From positions 1,798,001 to 1,862,000 of the forward strand of contig OY759675.1 in assembly GCA_963662515.1 (NCBI GenBank): a stretch of 64,000 bases of DNA, written 5' to 3'. The number at the start of each line of letters is the position of its first letter. The stretch's first letter is position 1. This DNA is from JAFGDI01 sp963662515. GTDB taxonomy: Bacteria; Planctomycetota; Phycisphaerae; Sedimentisphaerales; SM23-30. The notes below the pieces were generated by a model. It searched no databases, was not told the DNA's origin, and was given only the letters and a program-made list of their open reading frames with translations. The position numbers were made by a program, and so were the translations under genes. This document shows, in pieces, positions 1-8,488 of the stretch.

Positions 1-1
1 G

Positions 2-814
2 GTGCATATGTACATAGACCGTCCTTGTGATTGCAGTGGGTTAATGCAGAAACTAGAAAAGATCAGTAGACGCTGGTGTAAGGCAACGGTAAATTACAGA
101 CAGGTTGTGGCGAATGCCCAAATACCGCCTTTGCTGCCGGTTACGATCGACTATATAGAAAAATGTAATGTTATAGATACCGGGGATAAAAAGTTATTAA
201 ACCTTTTGGCAAACGATCCAGGCTTTCTTTTACTGGCAATATACAGACAAAGAAGGAATATAGCGGGATTTGTTTTTAATGATCTGACTGATATGGTGGT
301 GAAGTTGCTCAATAGGGACAGAGTTTTGCATAATGGGATGCTATGTTGCGGTTCGATCAGAAAAACTGGGGGTAGGGAGCTTGTAAATTTACAGAGTGAA
401 ATTTATGGGCATTGCATATTGACCGCAAAATTGGCTTGTAAAATTGCCAGTGAGAGATTTGGGGAGGGCACTGTAATTACAAGTCGCGCATTGTTAGCCG
501 GATTGCTGCACGATATTGGTAAGCTGATAATAGCTGAACAATGTGCACAGCAATCCCGGTTAACAGTTTCAGACGATCAAACAGATCAAATTAAATTATC
601 AATGAACGAATTAAATATAGATCATCGCCTGCTGGGTAGTATGTTGTTTAGCTTATGGGGAATGCCAGAAGATGTAGTAGATGCTATTGCAGGCAAAAAT
701 TGTCAGGATTCAGTGGTGCATACCAATGATGTTCATGATATTCTGGCAGAAGCTGACGATATGGCTATGGCAATGTTTGTCGGTAGTGCAAGCGAGTCAG
801 ATTTATGGGTTTAA
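2..814 (+). CDS. REC-HDOD signalling protein, C-terminal part (5' end outside window)
   Basis: The reading frame is open to the left window edge. Its first residues (IDRPCD, then a short helix) look like the end of a response-regulator receiver domain, where a K/R-P pair closes the active site, so the GTG at base 2 is probably not the true start. From about residue 35 the protein matches the HDOD layout: IPPLLP near residue 41, a conserved H at about 137, the HD pair at 170-171 in LLHDIGK, and a late H followed by LGSMLFSLWGMP. HDOD proteins are non-enzymatic or weakly enzymatic HD-fold signalling modules that often follow a receiver domain. It lies 47 bases before another response regulator, with which it may be co-transcribed. 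The function of the pair is not evident from sequence. Confidence 0.75.
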   Translation: MHMYIDRPCDCSGLMQKLEKISRRWCKATVNYRQVVANAQIPPLLPVTIDYIEKCNVIDTGDKKLLNLLANDPGFLLLAIYRQRRNIAGFVFNDLTDMVVKLLNRDRVLHNGMLCCGSIRKTGGRELVNLQSEIYGHCILTAKLACKIASERFGEGTVITSRALLAGLLHDIGKLIIAEQCAQQSRLTVSDDQTDQIKLSMNELNIDHRLLGSMLFSLWGMPEDVVDAIAGKNCQDSVVHTNDVHDILAEADDMAMAMFVGSASESDLWV

Positions 815-861
815 TATGGTAACAGTCCGGCATAAAAAACCGAATTACAGGAGAATTAAAA

Positions 862-1587
862 ATGAGTTATAAACTACTTTTTGTGGACGACGATCAGAAG
901 GTAACACAAGGGATAAGGCGCAATCTTGAAGACCTTGACTACGAGATATTTACCGCACAGTCTGGAGCTGAGGCATTGGAAATACTGGCTCAGAATCAGA
1001 TTTCCGTGGTCGTTTCTGATGAAAAGATGCCGGGCATGACTGGTGCAGAGTTTTTGTCTAAGGTAAGAGATGTATATCCTGATACTGTCAGAATAATATT
1101 GACTGGTCAGGCTAGTCTGGAAGCAACAGTAAAGGCTATAAATGAGGGTGAGGTATATAGGTTCCTGCTTAAGCCCTGTAATGCTACTGAGCTTATTTTT
1201 ACTATAAGACAGGCATTAAAGCAACGGGAACTGGTCGTACAATGTAATAAACTGCTGGACCTGACACGCAGGCAGAGTGAGCTTTTGCAAAATCTTGAAT
1301 CTGAATGTCCTGGTATTTCAGATGTTAAGAAAAATGAAGATGGGGCAATTGTAATTGAAGAGCCTTCAGATGATATTGACTCGCTCATAAACAATATTCA
1401 AAGGGAAGTTGAGCGAGGTGAAGCAATGTTTTTTGACTGGTCCTGCTCTAATGGAGGAGTTAAAGGTACTTCCGGCCATCATGTGGAGGACCCGACAGCA
1501 TATAATATAGATCTGGGCGAGCCAGATGATGAAGCAAAAAAGAGTAAAACAAAGGAAAATGTTGATATTGATCAGATGTATTACTGA
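862..1587 (+). CDS. Response regulator with receiver domain and acidic C-terminal tail
   Basis: Residues 1-120 form a full receiver domain: acidic pair DDD at 9-11, phosphoacceptor D53 in VVSDEKMPGM, T81 in the ILTG strand, and K104 in LLKPCN. The rest (about 120-241) starts with a charged helix and ends in an acidic, low-complexity tail with no recognisable output domain. The receiver most resembles those of RpfG/HDOD-type regulators. An AGGAG-like ribosome site sits 7 bases before the ATG. It follows the HDOD gene closely, so the two may act in one phosphorelay. No histidine kinase is visible in the window. The output could be protein-protein contact through the C-terminal helix. Confidence 0.85.
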   Translation: MSYKLLFVDDDQKVTQGIRRNLEDLDYEIFTAQSGAEALEILAQNQISVVVSDEKMPGMTGAEFLSKVRDVYPDTVRIILTGQASLEATVKAINEGEVYRFLLKPCNATELIFTIRQALKQRELVVQCNKLLDLTRRQSELLQNLESECPGISDVKKNEDGAIVIEEPSDDIDSLINNIQREVERGEAMFFDWSCSNGGVKGTSGHHVEDPTAYNIDLGEPDDEAKKSKTKENVDIDQMYY

Positions 1588-1663
1588 GTGTCAGTGTTCT
1601 GATGCGAAATCGATATTTGTATTAATGAAATAGTTGTGTTTGTTATTGCATTCTCCAATATAG

Positions 1664-1695
1664 GGATAGTTTATTATGAACTATCCTTTTTTTAT
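1664..1695 (+). terminator. Rho-independent terminator after the response regulator
   Basis: A perfect 8-bp stem (GGATAGTT at 1664-1671 with AACTATCC at 1679-1686) encloses a 7-base loop and is followed directly by a run of seven Ts. It lies 77 bases after the response-regulator stop codon and closes that plus-strand unit before the convergent TolC-like gene. Confidence 0.8.
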
Positions 1696-1765
1696 TAAAT
1701 TGCATGAAAGACTGTTATGCTAAACAACCGATTTAAGTCATTGGTCCGAATGACTTGAATATTAC

Positions 1766-3616
1766 TTACAAAATATCATTCTGGTTTTGATTGCTCAGGG
1801 CGGTATTATTGTCATGGTTGGGTTTATATTCCAGCCAGAGACCGGTCTGGTCTATTTCCAGTTTACCCATATCTCGTTGGAGCTCCAGTTCAGCCAGACG
1901 GTATGAGATAACGCTGGCGGTGATATTATTTCTGGCATTAAGAAGAGACTTTTCAGCATCGAGCAGGTCACGCATCTGAATGCGACCGGCTTCCAGGAAC
2001 ATGTTTGTACTGCGAACCCGGTCTTCAGCAAGTCTTACTGATTCAGCCTGTATCTGTAAGCTGTTTCTCTGATCTTTTAGATTTCTCAGGCCGCGTCGTA
2101 TCTCAAGTTTCACCTGGTCTTCAAGGCTCTGAAGGTCTCGTACCGATTTTTGGAGGTTAATATAGCTTTCACGGTATTCATTTCTTTCCCTGGTTCTTTC
2201 GATGGGAAGATCCAGGGTAAATAAGGCCTGATATCTGCCATTATCAAAGGCCAGTCCGTTATCTGAGCCATTAGTTGAGGCACTGCCGCCGAAGTTGGCT
2301 TTACCCAGCAGGGTAAGTTCAGCCCGCAGTTGATCTGCTTTAACTACTACAGCTCTTTGCCTGTCATAAACCTTGCCCTGGGCATTTTTGATGTCCAGAC
2401 GATTGGTCAGAGCAATATTGATAGCCTCTAGTTCATCAAGTTCAAATGGCCCGGGTATATCGTTAAATTCTATCTTTGTGTCTCGTTCGGGGGTAAGATC
2501 GATATTGAGTGCCTCTTCGGTATAAGCGATCACTTTGGCCAGCTCACTGTTATCGAGCTCAACTTTAGCATCTGTTGGCAACCCCAGCATATTCTTGAAA
2601 GAATCGAGAGTGGTCTTATAGGTTTCAACCGAACTGAGCCAGCTGTTCCTGGCGCCGAGTTCATCCTGAATCGCCTGATCCCTTTCGATATTGGTCATTC
2701 GGCCGGCTTCTGCCAATCTGCGTGAGCGAGCAGCAGATGTTTTAACGCTTTCATAGTTTGCTTTGGCATTAGCGATCTGATTACCCTGTTTTAACACATT
2801 GTAATATGAAGATATTATATTTATGGCAAATCTCTTTTTGTATCGTTCAAATTCTGAAACGGCATAGATCAGGTTCCGCTGCGATTGGGTGAGGCCTTCG
2901 GTAACAATATGTTCACCAGAGCCGCGCAGCAGGGGAATAGTAATTGAAACCTCTGAGGAAGTTCCTCTTCCTACTGCTTTATCAGGTGTCAGTATCTGGG
3001 CCAGGCTGACAAATATGCCGGCGGATATTTCCGTGCCGTTTGCCAGTTTCTTTGAAGCCTTGATATTGCCGGTATTAGAAAGGGTGTTGACTGTATTGGG
3101 TTCATTTATGTTAGAGAGAGAATGTTCACTTCCGGCTGAAAATATGCTGTCAAAACCATGTTCGGTCAGGTCAAAAGATAAAGCCGAGGCATAAACCTTT
3201 TCCTTTTCTGATTGATATTCAAAATTATGAGCCGCAGCCATCTGCAGAGCATCGGTCAGGGACACTTTTAACGGCTCATGATACAGGCTCTGATCAGCAA
3301 GCAGCTCGACAGGTGCGGGGTAATCCTTTTCCGGCCAGAATTCAGGTTTATCCAGATTTTCAAACCCCAGTGAGGCAGGGCAGGAATAAGGCAGGCCCTG
3401 GGCTTCCATTAAACGGCGACGAAGTTGATCTTCGGCTGTCTCAATAGTAAATACGGATTCCCTGTTAAACAGTTTTTTTTCTGTTTTGTGTATGAGCTCA
3501 TAAGCTCTCTGGTCAGCTTCCTGGCGATATTCATAAGGTTTTTTGCAGCCGGAGGTTAATCCTAAAGAGGCCAGGGTAATACCGGCTAATAATATATCGA
3601 GTCTTTTGTTGTGCAT
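1766..3616 (-). CDS. TolC-family outer-membrane efflux lipoprotein
   Basis: A 616-residue protein with a lipoprotein signal: basic start, hydrophobic stretch and lipobox LTSGC with the modified Cys at position 24. Residues about 120-600 show the two-fold alpha-barrel pattern of outer-membrane efflux proteins, with long coiled-coil helices such as the SVKTSAARSRRLAEAGRMT region and its second-half counterpart RLAEDRVRSTNMFLEAGRI. Such proteins form the outer-membrane channel of RND, ABC or type I export machines. No membrane fusion protein or pump gene lies next to it, so its partner must be encoded elsewhere. It is transcribed toward the response regulator. The N-terminal 110 residues are longer than in E. 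coli TolC and are not matched to a known domain. Confidence 0.85.
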   Translation of the reverse strand: MHNKRLDILLAGITLASLGLTSGCKKPYEYRQEADQRAYELIHKTEKKLFNRESVFTIETAEDQLRRRLMEAQGLPYSCPASLGFENLDKPEFWPEKDYPAPVELLADQSLYHEPLKVSLTDALQMAAAHNFEYQSEKEKVYASALSFDLTEHGFDSIFSAGSEHSLSNINEPNTVNTLSNTGNIKASKKLANGTEISAGIFVSLAQILTPDKAVGRGTSSEVSITIPLLRGSGEHIVTEGLTQSQRNLIYAVSEFERYKKRFAINIISSYYNVLKQGNQIANAKANYESVKTSAARSRRLAEAGRMTNIERDQAIQDELGARNSWLSSVETYKTTLDSFKNMLGLPTDAKVELDNSELAKVIAYTEEALNIDLTPERDTKIEFNDIPGPFELDELEAINIALTNRLDIKNAQGKVYDRQRAVVVKADQLRAELTLLGKANFGGSASTNGSDNGLAFDNGRYQALFTLDLPIERTRERNEYRESYINLQKSVRDLQSLEDQVKLEIRRGLRNLKDQRNSLQIQAESVRLAEDRVRSTNMFLEAGRIQMRDLLDAEKSLLNARNNITASVISYRLAELELQRDMGKLEIDQTGLWLEYKPNHDNNTALSNQNQNDIL

Positions 3617-3692
3617 TATTTATTTTCCCGTAGCTTTGGTATGAACCAAGGGTGTTTATAGCTGGTGTTAATAGCAGTTCGGGCCGGGCAGA

Positions 3693-4031
3693 TCAGGAGA
3701 CAATATCCTGTATTTTGCTGTCGATCTCTTCTTTAACCTTATTCATCATCTCAACGAAATCAACTTCTTTAATGCTGATCTGTTTAAGGGTCTCATTATT
3801 GGCCATTTTCTGTTCTATATCGCGCAGGGCGTGCTTATCGGCCACTTCGATGGGTTTGCCGGCTGATTCCAGAGAGTGGATGCGTTCTATTTGTTTTTGA
3901 TAGTCTTTGAGCAGGTTGCGGGCCTGTTCATCTTTGTCCAGAACCTGCTGCATTTCTTTCAGGGCTTTGGTGCGTGGATGACTGGCTATCATTTCACCGA
4001 GTTTTCTTGCTAGTTCTATTACTTCCTGCAT
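3693..4031 (-). CDS. YlbF/YmcA-family small helical protein
   Basis: A 112-residue, almost wholly helical protein with the YlbF pattern: an N-terminal helix ending in SHPRTKAL, then a long helix with DKDEQARNLLKDYQ, and a C-terminal helix. An AAGGAT ribosome site lies 6 bases before the ATG. In Bacillus the related YlbF/YmcA/YaaT proteins form a complex that affects RNase Y and competence or biofilm control. That role cannot be assumed here. It lies 77 bases upstream of the TolC-like gene on the same strand, and downstream of frr after a terminator, so it may start its own unit with the TolC-like gene. Confidence 0.7.
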   Translation of the reverse strand: MQEVIELARKLGEMIASHPRTKALKEMQQVLDKDEQARNLLKDYQKQIERIHSLESAGKPIEVADKHALRDIEQKMANNETLKQISIKEVDFVEMMNKVKEEIDSKIQDIVS

Positions 4032-4096
4032 AATTTATCCTTCGGGCTTATAAGGTACGCCCATCTGCATAACGAGTTAATACTATTATTTATTGC

Positions 4097-4124
4097 ATAA
4101 AAAAGGCCGGCATAATACCGGCCT
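4097..4124 (-). terminator. Rho-independent terminator downstream of frr (minus strand)
   Basis: A perfect inverted repeat AGGCCGG (4104-4110) and CCGGCCT (4118-4124) encloses a 7-base loop. On the minus strand it is followed by a run of six Ts. It separates the pyrH-frr unit from the YlbF-like gene. Confidence 0.8.
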
Positions 4125-4150
4125 GAAATTCATATCTCAGAGAAATAGTT

Positions 4151-4348
4151 TAGGGCGGTCAAGCCGCAAACAAAAGTAATAAGATATAAGATATAAGTTG
4201 ATAAGCTCCGGTTTGCCCCTGCGGGGCAGGCTAATTATTTAAATGTTCAACTGTTTGCAATGCGGTTTTTATTCCTTATTTATCAGACAGTTACAAACGC
4301 TAAGAAAAATAATAAAGCATAAAGAACAATACTTTTCAGGATAGTATT
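4151..4348. repeat. About 200-bp dispersed intergenic repeat, copy 1
   Basis: This stretch between frr and the YlbF-like gene is closely repeated at 27157-27355, in the same orientation, with scattered substitutions and a few indels. Shared landmarks are TAGGGCGG at the start, AGTAATAAGATATAAG, a GCCCCTGCGGGGC palindrome, and GGATAGTATT at the end. No reading frame is shared. It also carries the same AGTAATAAGATATAAG motif that forms the inverted ends of the element at 41168-41344. Confidence 0.85.
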
Positions 4349-4375
4349 ATATACAGCCTATCATCTCTTCAGTGC

Positions 4376-4951
4376 TTATTTTTCCATGATTTCAGCGGTT
4401 TTAGCCTTGGCGATCTCATCGGCTTTATCCACATATTTCTTGGTTATCTCATCCATTTCTTCTTTGCCGCTGTCACGCATGTCTTCTGTGATGGCCTTGT
4501 CTTTTTCCGCCTGATCAAGAGATTTATTGCCATCTCGTCTTACATTTCTTATATTGATCTTGGCCTGCTCTGCCATCTGCTTAACCTGATTGCCAAGCTG
4601 CTGGCGGCGTTCTCCGCTTAATGGCGGGATTGCCAGGCGGATTATACGGCCATCATTCTGCGGGTTCAGACCCAGATTGGCCGCGATAATGGCCTTTTCG
4701 ATCTCCTTAATACAGGATGTATCGAAGGGCTTGATAACGATCAGGTTGGCTTCGGGAGCGGAAAGATTGGCAAGCTGATTAAGAGGAGTAGAGGCACCAT
4801 AATACTCTGCGGTAAGATGTTCGACCAGAGCGGTTGATGCCCGGCCTGTTCTCAGCCCTTTCATCTCATGCTTGAGATGGTCCAGTGACTTGCTCATCTT
4901 GTCTTCTGCTTCCAGAAGTATCTCTTCTACCGAAATCTGTTCATCTGCCAT
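4376..4951 (-). CDS. frr: Ribosome recycling factor
   Basis: A 191-residue protein of the usual length for RRF, which splits post-termination ribosomes together with EF-G in the cytoplasm. Family features are GLRTGRAS near residue 33, YYGASTPLNQLANLSAPE, the strand region LIVIKPFD, and the IRLAIPPLSGERRQQL segment of domain II leading into the long C-terminal helix. An AAGGAC ribosome site lies 5 bases before the ATG. It follows pyrH by 64 bases, the classic bacterial pyrH-frr arrangement, and is closed by a hairpin at 4097-4124. Confidence 0.98.
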   Translation of the reverse strand: MADEQISVEEILLEAEDKMSKSLDHLKHEMKGLRTGRASTALVEHLTAEYYGASTPLNQLANLSAPEANLIVIKPFDTSCIKEIEKAIIAANLGLNPQNDGRIIRLAIPPLSGERRQQLGNQVKQMAEQAKINIRNVRRDGNKSLDQAEKDKAITEDMRDSGKEEMDEITKKYVDKADEIAKAKTAEIMEK

Positions 4952-5015
4952 AAAATTGTCCTTTTAACTTGTCCTTTTTAAATTTTACTGTTTGTCAGTT
5001 ATTGTATTTACTTTA

Positions 5016-5741
5016 TTAGCCGGCATTAGTTACTCTGGTCCCGGCACTACCGCCTTTAACCACATTTTCCACCATGCCGGGCTTCATGAGGTTACAGACG
5101 ATTATGTCTATGCTGTTTTCCTTGCATAATGTTATGGCGCTGTGATCCATAACCTTCAGGTCATCTTTTATTACCTGGTCAAAGGTTAACTCCTGATATA
5201 ACTTTGCATTTGGGTCTTTCATCGGGTCTGCGGTATAAACACCATCGACCTTGGTTGCCTTGATAACTACATCGGCATCGATCTCAACGGCACGCAGGGC
5301 GGCACAGGTGTCTGTGGTGAAAAAAGGATTGCCCGTTCCCCCGGCCAGGACCACGATCTTGCCCTCATCGAGCAGGGCTTTGGCCCGGCGACTGGTAAAA
5401 CGGTCACAGACGGCGAACATTTCTACAGCCGAGAGGGTTACCGCTGGTGCTCCCATGCCGGTAAGCACATCCTGCAGGGCCAGAGAATTTATTACTGTTG
5501 CCAGCATGCCCATCGAATCGGCAGTTACCCGTTCTATTGTGGTTTTGCTGTTAAGCGTGGCGCCCCGCACTATATTGCCGGCTCCACAAACCAGGGCAAC
5601 CTGCAAACCGGCTTTACTTAAGGCGGCGATCTGCTCACAAACGGCATTTATCTCTTTAGGTTCCAGACCTATACCGCCGCCGCTGAGCCCTTCGCCGCTT
5701 ATCTTCAATAAAACTCGTTTATATTTGAGTTTATCACTCAT
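5016..5741 (-). CDS. pyrH: Uridylate kinase (UMP kinase)
   Basis: A bacterial UMP kinase of the amino-acid kinase fold, about 241 residues. It makes UDP from UMP with ATP. The start MSDKLKYKRVLLKISGE is chosen at 5741 because AAAGGA lies 9 bases upstream; an in-frame ATG at 5813 would add 24 residues without a good ribosome site. Motifs are LKISGEGLSG near the N-terminus, VCGAGNIVRG, TADSMGMLATVINSLAL, AGGTGNPFFTTDTCAALRA and the VDGVYTADPMKDP loop. It heads pyrH-frr. The upstream neighbour on the same strand is a GspF-like gene, separated by 157 bases. Confidence 0.97.
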   Translation of the reverse strand: MSDKLKYKRVLLKISGEGLSGGGIGLEPKEINAVCEQIAALSKAGLQVALVCGAGNIVRGATLNSKTTIERVTADSMGMLATVINSLALQDVLTGMGAPAVTLSAVEMFAVCDRFTSRRAKALLDEGKIVVLAGGTGNPFFTTDTCAALRAVEIDADVVIKATKVDGVYTADPMKDPNAKLYQELTFDQVIKDDLKVMDHSAITLCKENSIDIIVCNLMKPGMVENVVKGGSAGTRVTNAG

Positions 5742-5898
5742 ATTGCGTAATCCTTTACCGGGTAATTGTTTATGCCAGCCTGACCTGATAGGCTCAGGCT
5801 TTGTCTGCCTCATTGTAAATGTGCATTGTAATAAGGTTTTACCGCTCAGGCAATAATAAAATCGTGGTGTTAAAAGCCTGAAGCCTGAGACAGGCCCT

Positions 5899-6861
5899 TT
5901 ACATTGCGGCCGCTCCGCCCAATACCTTCAATGCCAGTGTTACGATCACATAGGCAACATAGATCACCATTATCAGGTAGAACAGCAGGTTCATGGTACT
6001 GCAGAAACTTTTCAGGTGAAATTGACCCTGTTCCTGATATATTTCCGCCAGTTTATCGGTTGTAGCTTCCATAGTACCGGCTACTTCGCCAACTTTCCAT
6101 AGTTCAACGAAGGTTGAGGGCAGTTCCCTGCCAAAACCATCTGAAACCTGTTTGCCCTGTTTAACTGCTTCGATACAGCGGTCAAATTGCCGGGCTATGA
6201 TCTGATTGCCCGTAGCACTGCCCGCCAGCTCTACCGATCTGTCTTCTGGCATACCTGAGCGATAGGCCAGATTGATCACCCGGGCAAATCGTCCCAGAGC
6301 TATCGAGCCCACCGCTTTACTGAGCCAGGGGATCCGGCAGGCCAGCAGATCGACATAATAGCGAAGCGGGCCTGCATTGGGTGTCCGCGTTACTATGAGG
6401 TATATGCTCAAAAGGGGAATATACAGAAATGACAGCTTGATAATTACTTTGGTGAGATAGCCGTTGAATACCAGCCCCTGATTCAGAAAATTCTCGGCCA
6501 GCCCGCCGATTATGACCGCGGCATGATATAGAAAAATGGTATAAATAAAGCGGCCCAGAGCCTCCATTACTATTCGTTTGCGATTTTCATGCTCATCTGC
6601 CAGCAGCCGCAGGGCCAGGGGCAGATTGCCGGTATGTTCCGCGGCTTTGATTATGCTGATATCCAGTTTGCTGAACAATCCCGGGCTTTGGGCAAACCCT
6701 TCGGAAATTGTGCCGCCTTTATTGACGACATCTCTGGCGATTTCCATGGCTTTGCCGTATTTTCGGTTCGCGGTGCTGATACTGAGCGATTTTCTCAGAT
6801 CAACTCCGCTTTCGTTGAGGCTGGCCAGATTCCGATATATCATAGCATGATGTTTGGACAT
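5899..6861 (-). CDS. Type II secretion/type IV pilus inner-membrane protein, GspF/PilC family, short form
   Basis: The 320-residue protein contains two copies of the T2SSF fold. Copy 1 has LNESGVDLRKSL and AAEHTGNLPLAL; copy 2 has YRSGMPEDRSVELA and KVGEVAGTMEATTDKLAEIY. Hydrophobic segments lie at about 105-125, 140-160 and 290-315. GspF/PilC proteins form the inner-membrane platform that couples the assembly ATPase to pseudopilin extrusion. The usual N-terminal cytoplasmic part of about 60-80 residues is missing, and no ATPase or other gsp/pil gene is adjacent. An AAAGGA site lies close to the ATG. The pseudopilin at 28702 is a possible distant client. Confidence 0.8.
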   Translation of the reverse strand: MSKHHAMIYRNLASLNESGVDLRKSLSISTANRKYGKAMEIARDVVNKGGTISEGFAQSPGLFSKLDISIIKAAEHTGNLPLALRLLADEHENRKRIVMEALGRFIYTIFLYHAAVIIGGLAENFLNQGLVFNGYLTKVIIKLSFLYIPLLSIYLIVTRTPNAGPLRYYVDLLACRIPWLSKAVGSIALGRFARVINLAYRSGMPEDRSVELAGSATGNQIIARQFDRCIEAVKQGKQVSDGFGRELPSTFVELWKVGEVAGTMEATTDKLAEIYQEQGQFHLKSFCSTMNLLFYLIMVIYVAYVIVTLALKVLGGAAAM

Positions 6862-6879
6862 GATCTTTCCTTTAGCCAG

Positions 6880-6929
6880 AAAAAAAAGCCCCAGAGACTG
6901 TAAGTAGCTTACTTGCTGTCTTTGGGGCT
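6880..6929 (-). terminator. Rho-independent terminator downstream of purE (minus strand)
   Basis: A 12-bp stem with one mismatch (arms 6887-6898 and 6918-6929) is followed, on the minus strand, by eight Ts at 6887-6880. It begins 8 bases after the purE stop and ends 19 bases before the GspF-like start, so the two genes are probably transcribed separately. Confidence 0.85.
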
Positions 6930-6936
6930 GTTACGG

Positions 6937-7446
6937 TCACTTACAGAGTTTTTCCTGTAACTGCTGATCTTTTTCAAAAACAGCTTTGGCCATATCCTTT
7001 TTATATTGTTCGAGCTTCTCGGTAAGCATACTGTTTTCGGTTGCCATTATCTGAACTGCCAGCAGGGCGGCATTTTTGGCACCGCTTGAGCCGGTTCCGA
7101 CAGTAGCTACCGGAATCCCCGGGGGCATCTGCACCATAGACAGCAGGGCATCAAAGCCCTGAAAACTGCCCGAGACCATAGGCACACCAATAACCGGCAA
7201 AGTAGTATGAGCCGCGATAACGCCGGCCAGATGGGCCGCCATGCCTGCTGCGGCGATAATTACCTTTATACCGCGATTGCGGGCTGAGGTTGCCATTTTA
7301 CAGGTCTCTTCCGGAGTGCGATGGGCACTGGATATGCGACATTCAAACGATACGCCAAAATCATTCAGCACATCCAGACATTTATCCATGGTTGCCAGGT
7401 CACTGTCTGAACCCATAACCACTAATACATCTACTTGTTTGCTCAT
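6937..7446 (-). CDS. purE: 5-(carboxyamino)imidazole ribonucleotide mutase
   Basis: Class I PurE, about 169 residues, converts N5-CAIR to CAIR in purine synthesis. Motifs are VMGSDSDLATM at the N-terminus, the catalytic loop SAHRTPEET, AAAGMAAHLAGVIAAHT and GVPMVSGSFQGFDALLSMVQMPPGIPV (shown here only as landmarks). The ATG at 7446 is preferred because GGAG lies 7 bases upstream; the ATG four codons earlier overlaps that ribosome site. No purK is visible beside it. It is monocistronic by its own terminator. Confidence 0.96.
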   Translation of the reverse strand: MSKQVDVLVVMGSDSDLATMDKCLDVLNDFGVSFECRISSAHRTPEETCKMATSARNRGIKVIIAAAGMAAHLAGVIAAHTTLPVIGVPMVSGSFQGFDALLSMVQMPPGIPVATVGTGSSGAKNAALLAVQIMATENSMLTEKLEQYKKDMAKAVFEKDQQLQEKLCK

Positions 7447-7577
7447 TTTTAACTCCATTATATTAGTTAAATTCCAGTCATCTTCGACAACGCCCGCATT
7501 ATAACAAAATATTCAGCCCGGGCCAGTTATTTCCAGCTGCACCGGCCGGTTATATGCGATATTATTTTCTGAAACGC

Positions 7578-8411
7578 CTGCTCATTAAAATTGTTAATTC
7601 GCTATCTGAAATCGGCAATTCCCTCTTTAAAATCGTCCGCCTGTTACTTTTTTCAGCGATCTGCTCAATGAAATTACCTATTCGCTAGATGAAATTGCCG
7701 ACTTGCTCGTAAAATTACCAATTTGCTGTATGAAATTACCGATTCGCTGGTTGAAACGACCAGTTTGAATGTTAAAACGACCGGCAGGCAGAATTTTCGA
7801 CCTGCCCGCTCGTTGAAATTACCGATTCGCTATATGAAATCGGCAATTTGCTATATGAAATTACCGACCTGCTTGTTGAAATCAGCGATTCGCTCTTAAT
7901 TTTGCCAATTCGCTCGTTGAAATCGTCGATTTGCTGGTTGAAATCGCCAACTGGCTACTTTTCCGACCCGCCCGCTGAATTTTCTACCTGCCTGCTCGAT
8001 GAAATTATCGATCTGCTCATTCAAATCGTCGATTCGCTCATTGAAATCGTCAGTTCGCTACCTCAAATCGCCGATCCGCAGTTAAAATCGTCGATTCGCT
8101 TGATGAAATTACCAATTCGCTCATTGAGATCGCCCGCTGGCTATTTTTTTTGACGACTTGCTGCATGAAATCGCTCGCCCGCTACTTTTTTTGACGATTC
8201 GCTCAATGAAATTACCGTTTTGCTCGATGAAATTGGTAATTTGAATGTTGAAATTGGCAATTCGCTATATGAAATCGCCGACTTGCTACATGAAATTGGT
8301 AATTTGCTGGATGAAATTACCAATTTGCTACATGAAATCGGCAATTCGCTAAATGAAATTACCGACTTGCTATATGAAATCGGCGATTCGCTAAATGAAA
8401 TTGCCAATTTA
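7578..8411. repeat. Degenerate 21-bp minisatellite, about 40 units
   Basis: The stretch is built from imperfect 21-bp units of the form GCTnnnTGAAATnnnnnATT, best preserved at 8215-8411. The period is exactly seven codons. Read on the plus strand in one frame (7848-8153 and 8220 onward) it gives heptads of the type L-L-x-E-I-x-N, with leucine and isoleucine spaced 3 and 4 apart as in a coiled coil. The minus strand is also largely open and gives a Ser/Ile-rich heptad. Frame-breaking T-runs near 7960, 8145 and 8185 split any long frame. It ends about 80 bases before the IS256-family element. It may be a decayed coiled-coil gene or a non-coding satellite; the choice is open. Confidence 0.85.
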
Positions 8412-8488
8412 AGGTCCGCTTTTGTGTATATTCCAGACCGAAACCCAATTTTCAGTATCAAAAAGTGCTTACGCCGCACGGGCGGGGC

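Noticed and set aside
5251..5856. A 201-codon plus-strand frame opposite pyrH
   Set aside because: Antisense shadow of pyrH, which is certain; no ribosome site and no family likeness.
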